Made by a program: the position numbers and the translations under genes. DNA of 64,000 bases, from NCBI GenBank assembly GCA_945859605.1, contig OX243825.1, forward strand, positions 21,032,196-21,096,195, given 5' to 3'. Below the pieces are notes generated by a model. The model had not been told where the DNA came from. It made no database searches and saw only the letters and a program-made list of their open reading frames with translations. Shown piece after piece: positions 1-9,540 of this stretch; position 1 is the first letter of the stretch, and the number at the start of each line of letters is the position of its first letter. The stretch is from Lumbricus rubellus (taxonomy: Eukaryota; Annelida; Clitellata; Crassiclitellata; Lumbricidae).

Positions 1-1940
1 CGCCACTGCTACGGGCGGATGAAAGGACAATGGAGTGAAACGGCAACAGGGATGACCAACGGACCACCCGTTGAAGCAGCGAACGGTGCCACAGCTTCTT
101 CAAGCCGTCGGCCACGTCACCGTTGGAAAGAAATGCCTACCACGGAAGCATCTTCAGAAAGTCAGCACGCCGAAGCTATCGACAGTTGCTTCGCCAGCGC
201 TGTTGATCGGACGAGGACCAGGAATCCTGCACCGCGTAAAGAAAGAACGCCTGAAACCGAAGCGACAGGAAGATATTTGCACGACGGAGACCCTGACGGA
301 GCGGCGACATGTACCAGTCGACCTCGCCGTGCCGTTCGCCGTCCTGTCCGGTTCCAGTAGGAGGCGAGGCAGCGGTGGCGCACGAGTTTGTCTCGTTGGC
401 GCTCGCCTCTCCGACGGCGCACGAGTTTGTCTAGTTGGCGCTCAAGCTTCCTCGACGGCGCAGGGTTCTATATCGGCGCACGGGTCTGTCTCGTCGGCGC
501 TCAAGAATCCCCTTCGGCGCGCAGGTTCTGCGCGCGCATCTTCGTCGGCGCCCCTAGTCTACGTCTGCGCGCAAGGGTGCGCGCAAGATTCCACGTCGGC
601 GCACGAGTCTGTCTCGTTGGCGCTCGCTTCTTCTTCGTCGGCGCACATGTCCTCGACGGCGCACTGGTCTACGTCGGCGCAGATGCCTATCTGTGTGCGC
701 GCACGTTCCTCTTCGTCTACATGTTCCGCGCGCTTTCTACGGACGCAAATGCAGGAATTCTGAATGAATCGTTCTGATAGAAGCGTTTTTCTTAGTGCAC
801 GATGACAGCGACCTCGGTCGCTGCGGACATTCCGTGCCTAGGTAGAAAGGAATCAATTTTTGTGTAAAAGCACTTTTCTTCATTTCAATTAACGAGGAAA
901 ATTTTTATGGAAAAATACGCATTTTCTTTTTATTTGTGAAAAGAATCATTTTTATGAACGCTTTTATTGTGGAGTGCACCGTTATTTTTATTGTGTAAAG
1001 AAAACGCTTTTATTGTGGAGTGCACCGTTATTTTTATTATGGAAAGGAAGCGCTTTTATTGTGGAATGCACCATTTTTATGAACGCTTCTATTGTGGAGA
1101 GAGGCGCTTTTATTGTGGAATGCACCATTTTTATGAACGCTTCTATTGTGGAGAGAGGCGCTTTTATTGTGCAACGAAGCATCTTGTCTGTCCCTAGATG
1201 GACTGTTATAGGCCTAATGCTTAGTGTAAATCATTTGATTAATCGTACGATTATTTGCGATTATTTGCATGCAAGCTTGTTAGTTTGCGTTCTTATCGCG
1301 TTATAATCCTGTTGTTGTAATCATTACGACTTATTTTCATTCGTGAACTGTTTCGTAATTATTATTGTATCACGTTATTTTTACATTGATTGTAATCGTT
1401 CGCAATTATGGACATCGCTGCTAAAAAAAAAAAAGAAAAAAAAAAAAAAAAAAGAAAAAAAGAGAAAGGGGGTTGTGCGCGAACGGCACTTCGTACCCGA
1501 AGGAGGAAATAAAAAGAAAAAGAAACTTGTGGACCACTATGTGGCACAATTTATTAAGTGGACTTAATTGTCCGGGTTTGTGAAACCAGTACGGTATTTT
1601 TCTGTTTAATTTTGATCACGCAGTCTGAGTTTATGTCGCTTGTCTGATTTATTATTGTGATTATTGTCAATGTCGGTTGGTTCGATTCGCGACTTCTATT
1701 GACCAAACGATAATACTGTCTGACTTATTTGTTCATGTGGATCTGGGACCTGGCTGTCAGGATTTGTGAGAGCAATACGGTATTTTTCTGTTACGCTGCC
1801 GTTTACCTCAAAATGCGCTACGTAAATGTACGTTTGTCGTTGGCCAAGTTTAAGCATTTCATGTATCGTTTATTAATGGCATTGCTCTCCCCTTCCCCGG
1901 TGTTGCTCCGAGGGGCCTCGGGTTTTTCGTTAGGGGGGAG
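1..1940 (+). mobile_element. 3' internal region of a left-hand copy of the LTR retrotransposon (cut by window edge)
   Basis: This stretch matches 5817-7756 base for base wherever I compared them, so it is the distal internal part of another copy of the same element, lying directly before the LTR at 1941. It holds the last coding segment of the polyprotein (frame open to a stop near 360), GC-rich repeats rich in GGCGCACGAG-like motifs (about 370-720), an AT-rich repeat block (about 960-1180), an adenine-rich tract near 1420-1465, and a polypurine tract (AGGGGGGAG) at 1932-1940 abutting the LTR. The rest of this copy lies left of the window. Confidence 0.85.
960..1180 (+). repeat. 54-bp tandem repeat in element 3' region (left copy)
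   Basis: Units carrying CGCTTTTATTGTGGAATGC, then ATTTTTATGAACGCTTC and TATTGTGGAGAGAGG, repeat with a period near 54 bp, with degenerate units upstream. The same block recurs at about 6776-6996 in the right copy. Short open frames here are by-products of the repetition. I see no coding function. Confidence 0.8.
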
Positions 1941-1985
1941 TGTTGAAATATTGCTACGGGCTGTTTGCTTGCCGCTGCTGCCTTA

Positions 1986-2016
<31 letters not shown>

Positions 2017-3139
2017 TTGCTACTGCTGTTTGCTTGCGTGTGTCTGCTCGCCCAGCATACGCTCAGCATACGTGCATGTGGGGAATTTTCCATTGTGCGC
2101 TCAGCATACGTCCACCTACTGGCTAGCATGCATCGCTTGGCCTAGCCTTGAGCCTATATAAGAAAGGTTCTTCCCGTGCTTCGAGGCAGACGAATGGTCT
2201 AGCGAAGAACGCGGTAAAACGCGTAGTAGCTGGCTGATGATCTGGCTTGACGAGCGGTAAAACGTTCGTTGAGTGATACAATTGTGGAGAGAGGTAAAAT
2301 CCTGAATCTGTGCCTCGAGCTCGAACATCGGCCTCTTCAGGTGCTCCTCCACGTGACTGGGGTTCGGTTTCCGACTACCGCAACCTAGCTGACGGACGAA
2401 GCTGCCTTCGACGACGGTCAACGGCTGGTGCTGCAGGGACCGGGACGACGGTCTTTCCTGCCTTCGACGACGGTCCGCAGTTGGTGCTGCAGGGACGGAT
2501 ACGAGGTCCGTCCTGCCTTCGACGACGGTCAACGGCTGGTGCTACAGGGACCGAGACGACGGTCTTTCCTGCCTTCGACGACGGTCAACAGTTGGTGCTG
2601 CAGGGACGGATACGAGGTCCGTTCTGCTCTACGACGACGGTTCGAATCCTACTGTTGCAGAGGCGGATACGACGGCCCGGTTCTACTCCGACCATTCACG
2701 CAGGCGTTATTGCCTGCTGTGCTCGACGACTCCGATTCGATTCCTGAACGCTTCGTATCCACTCCGTCCATTCATGAACTCTGGCGCTACATAAACTGCC
2801 GCATCGACGCACGAACTCTGGCGCTACATAAACTGCTGCATCGACGAACAAACGCTGGCGCTATATAAACTGCTGCATCGACGCACGAACTCTGATTCCA
2901 GCGCTGTAGAAATTGACACAAACAGTTCGTTCTTGAAGTGCTATAGCGATTGTGGTGCTACATAAATCTCCTGAACTCTATATGATCATCGTGGTTTCTT
3001 CAATAAAAGTGTTTAAGCCTAGTAGGCTAGTCCTTGGTCTACAGCCAAGGCCGTACTGCGCGGACTGACTGAGGGTACCTTGACGACTGGGGTTGGTACT
3101 CGGCTCCTGGTGTTTTCGCCCAACCCCTGGTCCGCTACA
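1941..3139 (+). repeat. LTR shared between tandem element copies (1199 bp)
   Basis: It begins TGTTGAAATATTG directly after a polypurine tract and ends GTCCGCTACA directly before a primer-binding-like sequence, giving the canonical TG...CA ends with a TGT/ACA inverted repeat. An identical-looking copy sits at 7757-8955. Inside are a TATA box (CCTATATAAG, about 2153-2162), a block of CTTCGACGACGGTC-containing repeats (about 2400-2650), three tandem units with GGCGCTACATAAACTGC (about 2780-2900), and an AATAAA polyadenylation signal at 3002-3007. The U3-R-U5 order is consistent with TATA at about +215 and poly(A) signal at about +1060. Which position is the true transcription start cannot be seen. 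Confidence 0.88.
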
Positions 3140-3160
3140 AACTGGCACCGTGAAGTGGAG
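3140..3160 (+). other. Primer-binding site candidate
   Basis: Immediately after the LTR end is AACTGGCACCGTGAAGTGG. A TGG-containing stretch directly downstream of the 5' LTR is the usual position for pairing with the 3' end of a tRNA primer. The exact tRNA cannot be assigned without a tRNA set from this genome. Confidence 0.6.
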
Positions 3161-3254
3161 TGACTGGAAAAATTCTGGACTGCTTCAAGCTGATTCCGCG
3201 AAAGTGATTCGCTGCACTTCTACGAACTGGTGAGAATATCGACAGACGGCGACA

Positions 3255-6176
3255 ATGTGGAGTCCTCTGATCGGAGACATGGACGGAAACGCCGCTGGCT
3301 TCCCAACGACTTCTACAACCGCTGCAGAACGAGGAAGGGACCTCTTGGTCGACTACGAGGTCGAGTCCAGCCGATTCCTCGAGAAAATTGACTTCGACGA
3401 CACGCCGAAGAAAAATCGCAAAACCGTGCTGATTGCGGAAAGGGACGCGAGCAGACTGGAATCGAAGGTCATGGAGAACGTCGGTCGCTTGGTCGCTGAA
3501 AAGAAGAACCCTATGAAGCCCGGAAAATTCGACGGAACGGGATCCCTCGAGTCATTCCTGGCACAATTCGACGTCTGCGCAAGACACAACCGATGGACTG
3601 CAGCCGATAAAGTCGACTTCCTCCGATGTTCCTTGGAAAAGGCGGCAACGCAGCTGCTGTGGGATTTTGGAGCCAGCACCGAAGTCACGTACGAACAGCT
3701 CGTCGTCAGACTACGCCAACGCTACGGGTCGGAGGGTCAAGCTGAGACCTTCCGAGCTCAACTCTATTATCGCCGACAGCGAGCTGATGAAACCCTTGGC
3801 GACTTGCTGCACGACATCCGGAGACTCGTCGTCCTTGCCTACCCGGTCCCGTCCAACGAAACGACGGAAATTCTTGCGAAGGACGCTTTCCTTGAAGCGA
3901 TCTGCGACCGGGAGCTGTCTCTCAAGGTGAGAGAACGAGAGCCGAAAACCATCGACGAGGCGTACCGAACCGCTCTACGCCTGTCCGCGTACCAACAGAC
4001 GTCGGACATGGAGGATCATCGACGACCCGCCAATCGAGTGCGGGGGTCTCAGGAAGTCGACGCCGGCGGACAGCTCCAGTCTCAACTGGACAGTTTCTTC
4101 GCCTCGCAACGTAAGTGGCAGCAAGACATGGAAGGAAGGATCTGTCGACAGCTGGACGAACTCCGAAGCTCGCATCGGACGAGTTTCGGCGCTGAACCAA
4201 CTGCTCCACGGACGGTTCCATCTACCGTTCCTACTCCTCCGTCTCCGCCTCAAGGGAACGCTTCAGGTGGTCCCGGACGCGGGATAACCTGCTTCAGCTG
4301 TGGACAGGTGGGCCACGTGGCTCGCCGGTGTCGCCAGCGTCAGCAGTTCTCCAACCGAAGTGACGACGCACGCACCTTGGACCCACCGACGTCGGGACAG
4401 AGCGGAACAACCGTCACGAACCATACAACGAGAGACCGAGCATCGGGTGTGACGAACAACGCGATCTACATCCGTGGAACGATCAACGGACAGCAAAGAA
4501 CTTGCCTAGTGGACACTGGGTCGGAGGTAAGCCTGGTTCCCTCTGCTGATGTTGATGGTTTGCCGCTCCAGCCTAGCAATCGCATTCTTTTGGCTGCTAA
4601 TGGGACGCAGATTAGAGTCTTGGGTCAGATTGATGCTCCGATTAAGATTTCTAGAGGATTTTCTATTGATACTAGTTTTCTTGTGTCCGATCAAATTGGT
4701 GAACCAATGCTTGGCATGGATTGGTTGAGGCAGCATCGTTGTCGCTTGGGTTTTGGACAGGGTGCACTGTTTATTGGTCGGCGCCGCATTCCTTTGGTTA
4801 AGGGCAATGGCTCGTTTTGGTGTCGCAGGGTTATGGTTGCCGAGGAAACAACTGTTCTTCCTCGTTCGCAATGTGATATTCCGTGTAAAACTCAGTATCG
4901 TGATTTGGCGACCTGCGCTCAAGCCTGGATGACTGAATCTAAAGAAATCCAGCCTGGATTGCATGTAGCCAGAGTTGTGTTGAGTGATGATGCTGATAAT
5001 GCTTGTATTCGTGTGGTGAATATGAATGAACAACCCGCCCTGTTGGCAGCTGATCGAATGTTGGGCGACTTAGACTCCGTGAAGGTCAAAGTAAGCGACG
5101 AGAATGAGACACAGACGGGTACTGCTGACGACAACTCTTTGGTCGGAAAGTTAATGGACGAAATTTCGGAGGATGTCCCGGCCGATGTGAAGGAACGACT
5201 GACGGAGTTATTGGTCGAGGATGAAAGCATTTTCTCGACGACTGAACCTGACTTGGGGAGGACCATGATTTCCCAGCACGGGATTGATACTGGAGACTCT
5301 CGTTCGGTGAGACAACTTTTGCGTAGACAACCGCTTCCGTCTCAGGCCGCTATTGATGTGCAACTGGACCAAATGTTGGAGACTGGTGTTGTGGAACCTG
5401 CTGTTACTGACTGTTCTGCTAATGTGTTGCTCGCCGAGAAGAGAAGATGGTCCTCTCGCTTTTGTTCTGGTTACCGCAAGTTGTTGATTCAGGCACGGAA
5501 GGATTCCAATCCTTTTTCCGGAATTGTTGCCTGTCTGTGGGTCCTCTTTTGCGCAGTGTGTCTTAGCACGATTGAATCGTATTGTGGATGTCTCCAGGGA
5601 ACGATGAGTCTTGTTCATGTCGACAGTATCGGTTTCGCTATCTGCGTTTGGTTATTGAACTGTGGACTTGTGACCTTTGACCCCGGAGGATTTCGATCAA
5701 ATTCTAATAGACTGATTCGGGAGAGACTCGTTCATCTGTCTTATGTAGCTGATCTGTTAGAAAGGTTTGAGAGGTCGCCGAAGGCCAAGCCCTTCGCGTC
5801 TCAAGTCGACAAGCTCCGCCACTGCTACGGGCGGATGAAAGGACAATGGAGTGAAACGGCAACAGGGATGACCAACGGACCACCCGTTGAAGCAGCGAAC
5901 GGTGCCACAGCTTCTTCAAGCCGTCGGCCACGTCACCGTTGGAAAGAAATGCCTACCACGGAAGCATCTTCAGAAAGTCAGCACGCCGAAGCTATCGACA
6001 GTTGCTTCGCCAGCGCTGTTGATCGGACGAGGACCAGGAATCCTGCACCGCGTAAAGAAAGAACGCCTGAAACCGAAGCGACAGGAAGATATTTGCACGA
6101 CGGAGACCCTGACGGAGCGGCGACATGTACCAGTCGACCTCGCCGTGCCGTTCGCCGTCCTGTCCGGTTCCAGTAG
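3255..6176 (+). CDS. Gag-protease polyprotein with truncated reverse transcriptase (973 aa)
   Basis: This is a single open frame from the first ATG after the primer site. Residues about 88-250 form a retrotransposon gag capsid-like domain (PGKFDGTGSLESF start, long alpha-helical stretch). A CX2CX4HX4C zinc knuckle lies at C346, C349, H354 and C359. A retroviral-type aspartic protease follows, with active site LVDTGSEVSLVP (D420-T421-G422) and flap region near MLGMDWL (485-491). Residues about 675-745 match only the beginning of a Ty3-type reverse transcriptase (MLETGVVEP, then a degraded FCSGYRKL). The catalytic DD box, RNase H and integrase core are absent. Residues about 870-973 look like a leftover pol tail. 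Codon choice shifts visibly at about 4500 (C/G-ending to T-ending) and back near 5770, which suggests a mosaic. The product would be a structural Gag plus protease; replication would need help in trans. Confidence 0.8.
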   Translation: MWSPLIGDMDGNAAGFPTTSTTAAERGRDLLVDYEVESSRFLEKIDFDDTPKKNRKTVLIAERDASRLESKVMENVGRLVAEKKNPMKPGKFDGTGSLESFLAQFDVCARHNRWTAADKVDFLRCSLEKAATQLLWDFGASTEVTYEQLVVRLRQRYGSEGQAETFRAQLYYRRQRADETLGDLLHDIRRLVVLAYPVPSNETTEILAKDAFLEAICDRELSLKVREREPKTIDEAYRTALRLSAYQQTSDMEDHRRPANRVRGSQEVDAGGQLQSQLDSFFASQRKWQQDMEGRICRQLDELRSSHRTSFGAEPTAPRTVPSTVPTPPSPPQGNASGGPGRGITCFSCGQVGHVARRCRQRQQFSNRSDDARTLDPPTSGQSGTTVTNHTTRDRASGVTNNAIYIRGTINGQQRTCLVDTGSEVSLVPSADVDGLPLQPSNRILLAANGTQIRVLGQIDAPIKISRGFSIDTSFLVSDQIGEPMLGMDWLRQHRCRLGFGQGALFIGRRRIPLVKGNGSFWCRRVMVAEETTVLPRSQCDIPCKTQYRDLATCAQAWMTESKEIQPGLHVARVVLSDDADNACIRVVNMNEQPALLAADRMLGDLDSVKVKVSDENETQTGTADDNSLVGKLMDEISEDVPADVKERLTELLVEDESIFSTTEPDLGRTMISQHGIDTGDSRSVRQLLRRQPLPSQAAIDVQLDQMLETGVVEPAVTDCSANVLLAEKRRWSSRFCSGYRKLLIQARKDSNPFSGIVACLWVLFCAVCLSTIESYCGCLQGTMSLVHVDSIGFAICVWLLNCGLVTFDPGGFRSNSNRLIRERLVHLSYVADLLERFERSPKAKPFASQVDKLRHCYGRMKGQWSETATGMTNGPPVEAANGATASSSRRPRHRWKEMPTTEASSESQHAEAIDSCFASAVDRTRTRNPAPRKERTPETEATGRYLHDGDPDGAATCTSRPRRAVRRPVRFQ

Positions 6177-7756
6177 GAGGCGAGGCAGCGGTGGCGCACG
6201 AGTTTGTCTCGTTGGCGCTCGCCTCTCCGACGGCGCACGAGTTTGTCTAGTTGGCGCTCAAGCTTCCTCGACGGCGCAGGGTTCTATATCGGCGCACGGG
6301 TCTGTCTCGTCGGCGCTCAAGAATCCCCTTCGGCGCGCAGGTTCTGCGCGCGCATCTTCGTCGGCGCCCCTAGTCTACGTCTGCGCGCAAGGGTGCGCGC
6401 AAGATTCCACGTCGGCGCACGAGTCTGTCTCGTTGGCGCTCGCTTCTTCTTCGTCGGCGCACATGTCCTCGACGGCGCACTGGTCTACGTCGGCGCAGAT
6501 GCCTATCTGTGTGCGCGCACGTTCCTCTTCGTCTACATGTTCCGCGCGCTTTCTACGGACGCAAATGCAGGAATTCTGAATGAATCGTTCTGATAGAAGC
6601 GTTTTTCTTAGTGCACGATGACAGCGACCTCGGTCGCTGCGGACATTCCGTGCCTAGGTAGAAAGGAATCAATTTTTGTGTAAAAGCACTTTTCTTCATT
6701 TCAATTAACGAGGAAAATTTTTATGGAAAAATACGCATTTTCTTTTTATTTGTGAAAAGAATCATTTTTATGAACGCTTTTATTGTGGAGTGCACCGTTA
6801 TTTTTATTGTGTAAAGAAAACGCTTTTATTGTGGAGTGCACCGTTATTTTTATTATGGAAAGGAAGCGCTTTTATTGTGGAATGCACCATTTTTATGAAC
6901 GCTTCTATTGTGGAGAGAGGCGCTTTTATTGTGGAATGCACCATTTTTATGAACGCTTCTATTGTGGAGAGAGGCGCTTTTATTGTGCAACGAAGCATCT
7001 TGTCTGTCCCTAGATGGACTGTTATAGGCCTAATGCTTAGTGTAAATCATTTGATTAATCGTACGATTATTTGCGATTATTTGCATGCAAGCTTGTTAGT
7101 TTGCGTTCTTATCGCGTTATAATCCTGTTGTTGTAATCATTACGACTTATTTTCATTCGTGAACTGTTTCGTAATTATTATTGTATCACGTTATTTTTAC
7201 ATTGATTGTAATCGTTCGCAATTATGGACATCGCTGCTAAAAAAAAAAAAGAAAAAAAAAAAAAAAAAAGAAAAAAAGAGAAAGGGGGTTGTGCGCGAAC
7301 GGCACTTCGTACCCGAAGGAGGAAATAAAAAGAAAAAGAAACTTGTGGACCACTATGTGGCACAATTTATTAAGTGGACTTAATTGTCCGGGTTTGTGAA
7401 ACCAGTACGGTATTTTTCTGTTTAATTTTGATCACGCAGTCTGAGTTTATGTCGCTTGTCTGATTTATTATTGTGATTATTGTCAATGTCGGTTGGTTCG
7501 ATTCGCGACTTCTATTGACCAAACGATAATACTGTCTGACTTATTTGTTCATGTGGATCTGGGACCTGGCTGTCAGGATTTGTGAGAGCAATACGGTATT
7601 TTTCTGTTACGCTGCCGTTTACCTCAAAATGCGCTACGTAAATGTACGTTTGTCGTTGGCCAAGTTTAAGCATTTCATGTATCGTTTATTAATGGCATTG
7701 CTCTCCCCTTCCCCGGTGTTGCTCCGAGGGGCCTCGGGTTTTTCGTTAGGGGGGAG
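6177..7756 (+). mobile_element. Long non-coding 3' internal region of the LTR element
   Basis: After the polyprotein stop this 1.6-kb segment carries GC-rich repeats with GGCGCACGAG and TTGGCGCTC motifs (to about 6540), then abruptly AT-rich DNA with the 54-bp tandem block (about 6776-6996), an A-rich run at about 7239-7282, and the polypurine tract AGGGGGGAG at 7748-7756 that would prime plus-strand synthesis. No convincing env or other gene is present. It equals 361-1940 in the left copy. Confidence 0.75.
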
Positions 7757-7801
7757 TGTTGAAATATTGCTACGGGCTGTTTGCTTGCCGCTGCTGCCTT
7801 A

Positions 7802-7832
<31 letters not shown>

Positions 7833-8955
7833 TTGCTACTGCTGTTTGCTTGCGTGTGTCTGCTCGCCCAGCATACGCTCAGCATACGTGCATGTGGGGA
7901 ATTTTCCATTGTGCGCTCAGCATACGTCCACCTACTGGCTAGCATGCATCGCTTGGCCTAGCCTTGAGCCTATATAAGAAAGGTTCTTCCCGTGCTTCGA
8001 GGCAGACGAATGGTCTAGCGAAGAACGCGGTAAAACGCGTAGTAGCTGGCTGATGATCTGGCTTGACGAGCGGTAAAACGTTCGTTGAGTGATACAATTG
8101 TGGAGAGAGGTAAAATCCTGAATCTGTGCCTCGAGCTCGAACATCGGCCTCTTCAGGTGCTCCTCCACGTGACTGGGGTTCGGTTTCCGACTACCGCAAC
8201 CTAGCTGACGGACGAAGCTGCCTTCGACGACGGTCAACGGCTGGTGCTGCAGGGACCGGGACGACGGTCTTTCCTGCCTTCGACGACGGTCCGCAGTTGG
8301 TGCTGCAGGGACGGATACGAGGTCCGTCCTGCCTTCGACGACGGTCAACGGCTGGTGCTACAGGGACCGAGACGACGGTCTTTCCTGCCTTCGACGACGG
8401 TCAACAGTTGGTGCTGCAGGGACGGATACGAGGTCCGTTCTGCTCTACGACGACGGTTCGAATCCTACTGTTGCAGAGGCGGATACGACGGCCCGGTTCT
8501 ACTCCGACCATTCACGCAGGCGTTATTGCCTGCTGTGCTCGACGACTCCGATTCGATTCCTGAACGCTTCGTATCCACTCCGTCCATTCATGAACTCTGG
8601 CGCTACATAAACTGCCGCATCGACGCACGAACTCTGGCGCTACATAAACTGCTGCATCGACGAACAAACGCTGGCGCTATATAAACTGCTGCATCGACGC
8701 ACGAACTCTGATTCCAGCGCTGTAGAAATTGACACAAACAGTTCGTTCTTGAAGTGCTATAGCGATTGTGGTGCTACATAAATCTCCTGAACTCTATATG
8801 ATCATCGTGGTTTCTTCAATAAAAGTGTTTAAGCCTAGTAGGCTAGTCCTTGGTCTACAGCCAAGGCCGTACTGCGCGGACTGACTGAGGGTACCTTGAC
8901 GACTGGGGTTGGTACTCGGCTCCTGGTGTTTTCGCCCAACCCCTGGTCCGCTACA
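7757..8955 (+). repeat. 3' LTR (1199 bp)
   Basis: This is the same sequence as 1941-3139 offset by 5816, with TG...CA ends. It starts directly after the polypurine tract and ends GCTACA before unrelated flanking DNA. The TATA box is near 7969-7978 and AATAAA at 8818-8823. Confidence 0.88.
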
Positions 8956-9300
8956 GGTCTAACAATTAAGTTTACGTGCCGTGCAGTATGAGAATTGTAG
9001 AAGGGGCCAGACATTGATTTACATGTATGTGGCGTTGGTTGCATGGTGCATAATTATGCAATAAGGTCTTTACCATGGCTTCCAAAGAACGACTGGGGGT
9101 TGAATCCCACAACCCCGGCAATTCTCTTCCCGAGGCTACAGTCATGTAAAATTAACCCTTGGTCCAGTGTAACACCAAATGGAAAACCATTCTCTTTGAT
9201 TATGGTTTGGTGACAGGTCGGGAGCGCCTCTGAGGAGTTATCTTGAAGTGGCGCTATATAAATGTTCGATTACAATTACAATTACAAATGACGAAGATGC
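8956..9300 (+). repeat. Interspersed repeat ending in GGCGCTATATAAATG (SINE-like tail)
   Basis: The segment about 9060-9290 ends with TGGCGCTATATAAATG followed by an ATTACA-type simple tail (GATTACAATTACAATTAC). Related tails occur at about 24524-24615, 44080-44180 and 46960-47070. A compact 3' end with a short simple-repeat tail is typical of SINEs or LINE 3' ends in marine invertebrates. The head of this copy is not resolved. Confidence 0.5.
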
Positions 9301-9465
9301 ATGAAGACAGCATTCAATTCAGCAATAAGAATGTTTGCTTATTATGTGATGACAAACGAAGTAAATTTAGATGACAGTATATTGACATTCAATTTGAATG
9401 TAACAAAAGTAAGTAATGCAAATAAAAACGAAGGTGGCATGCCATGACAAAGCACCACAGCGAAT

Positions 9466-9537
9466 TGCCGTGATCAGGATTCGAACCTGGGTTGTCTCGG
9501 CCACAACGAGAAGTACTAACCACTATACGATCACGGC
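9466..9537 (-). tRNA. tRNA-His (anticodon GTG)
   Basis: The minus strand folds as a tRNA: acceptor GCCGTGA paired with TCACGGC, discriminator A, D-arm GTAT...GTAC, anticodon stem TCTCG/CGAGA around the loop TTGTGGC (GTG), and T-loop within GGTTCGAATCC (perfect B box). The base before position 1 is encoded as G, compatible with the extra G-1 typical of histidine tRNA. One T-stem pair (49-65) is a C/A mismatch. There are no introns. A run of four T's lies about 40 nt downstream on this strand, a late Pol III terminator. It could be a functional gene or a slightly decayed copy; the intact acceptor and anticodon stems favour a gene. Confidence 0.8.
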
Positions 9538-9540
9538 CAT

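Larger units (their letters stand above)
1941..8955 (+). mobile_element. Ty3/gypsy-type LTR retrotransposon, LTR to LTR
   Basis: This is the complete visible unit: 1199-bp LTR, internal region 3140-7756 with one long gag-protease frame, and a second LTR. The 5816-bp period between repeats and the presence of internal sequence to the left of the first LTR show a tandem arrangement sharing an LTR. The order of zinc knuckle, aspartic protease and reverse-transcriptase start is that of Ty3/gypsy elements. The reverse-transcriptase core, RNase H and integrase catalytic core are not visible, so this copy is probably non-autonomous. No target-site duplication can be checked because the left outer end lies outside the window; the right flank after 8955 starts GGTCTAAC. 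Confidence 0.85.

Noticed and set aside
1343..1567. Lysine-rich open frame
   Set aside because: Created by the A-rich homopolymer tract in the LTR-element tail.
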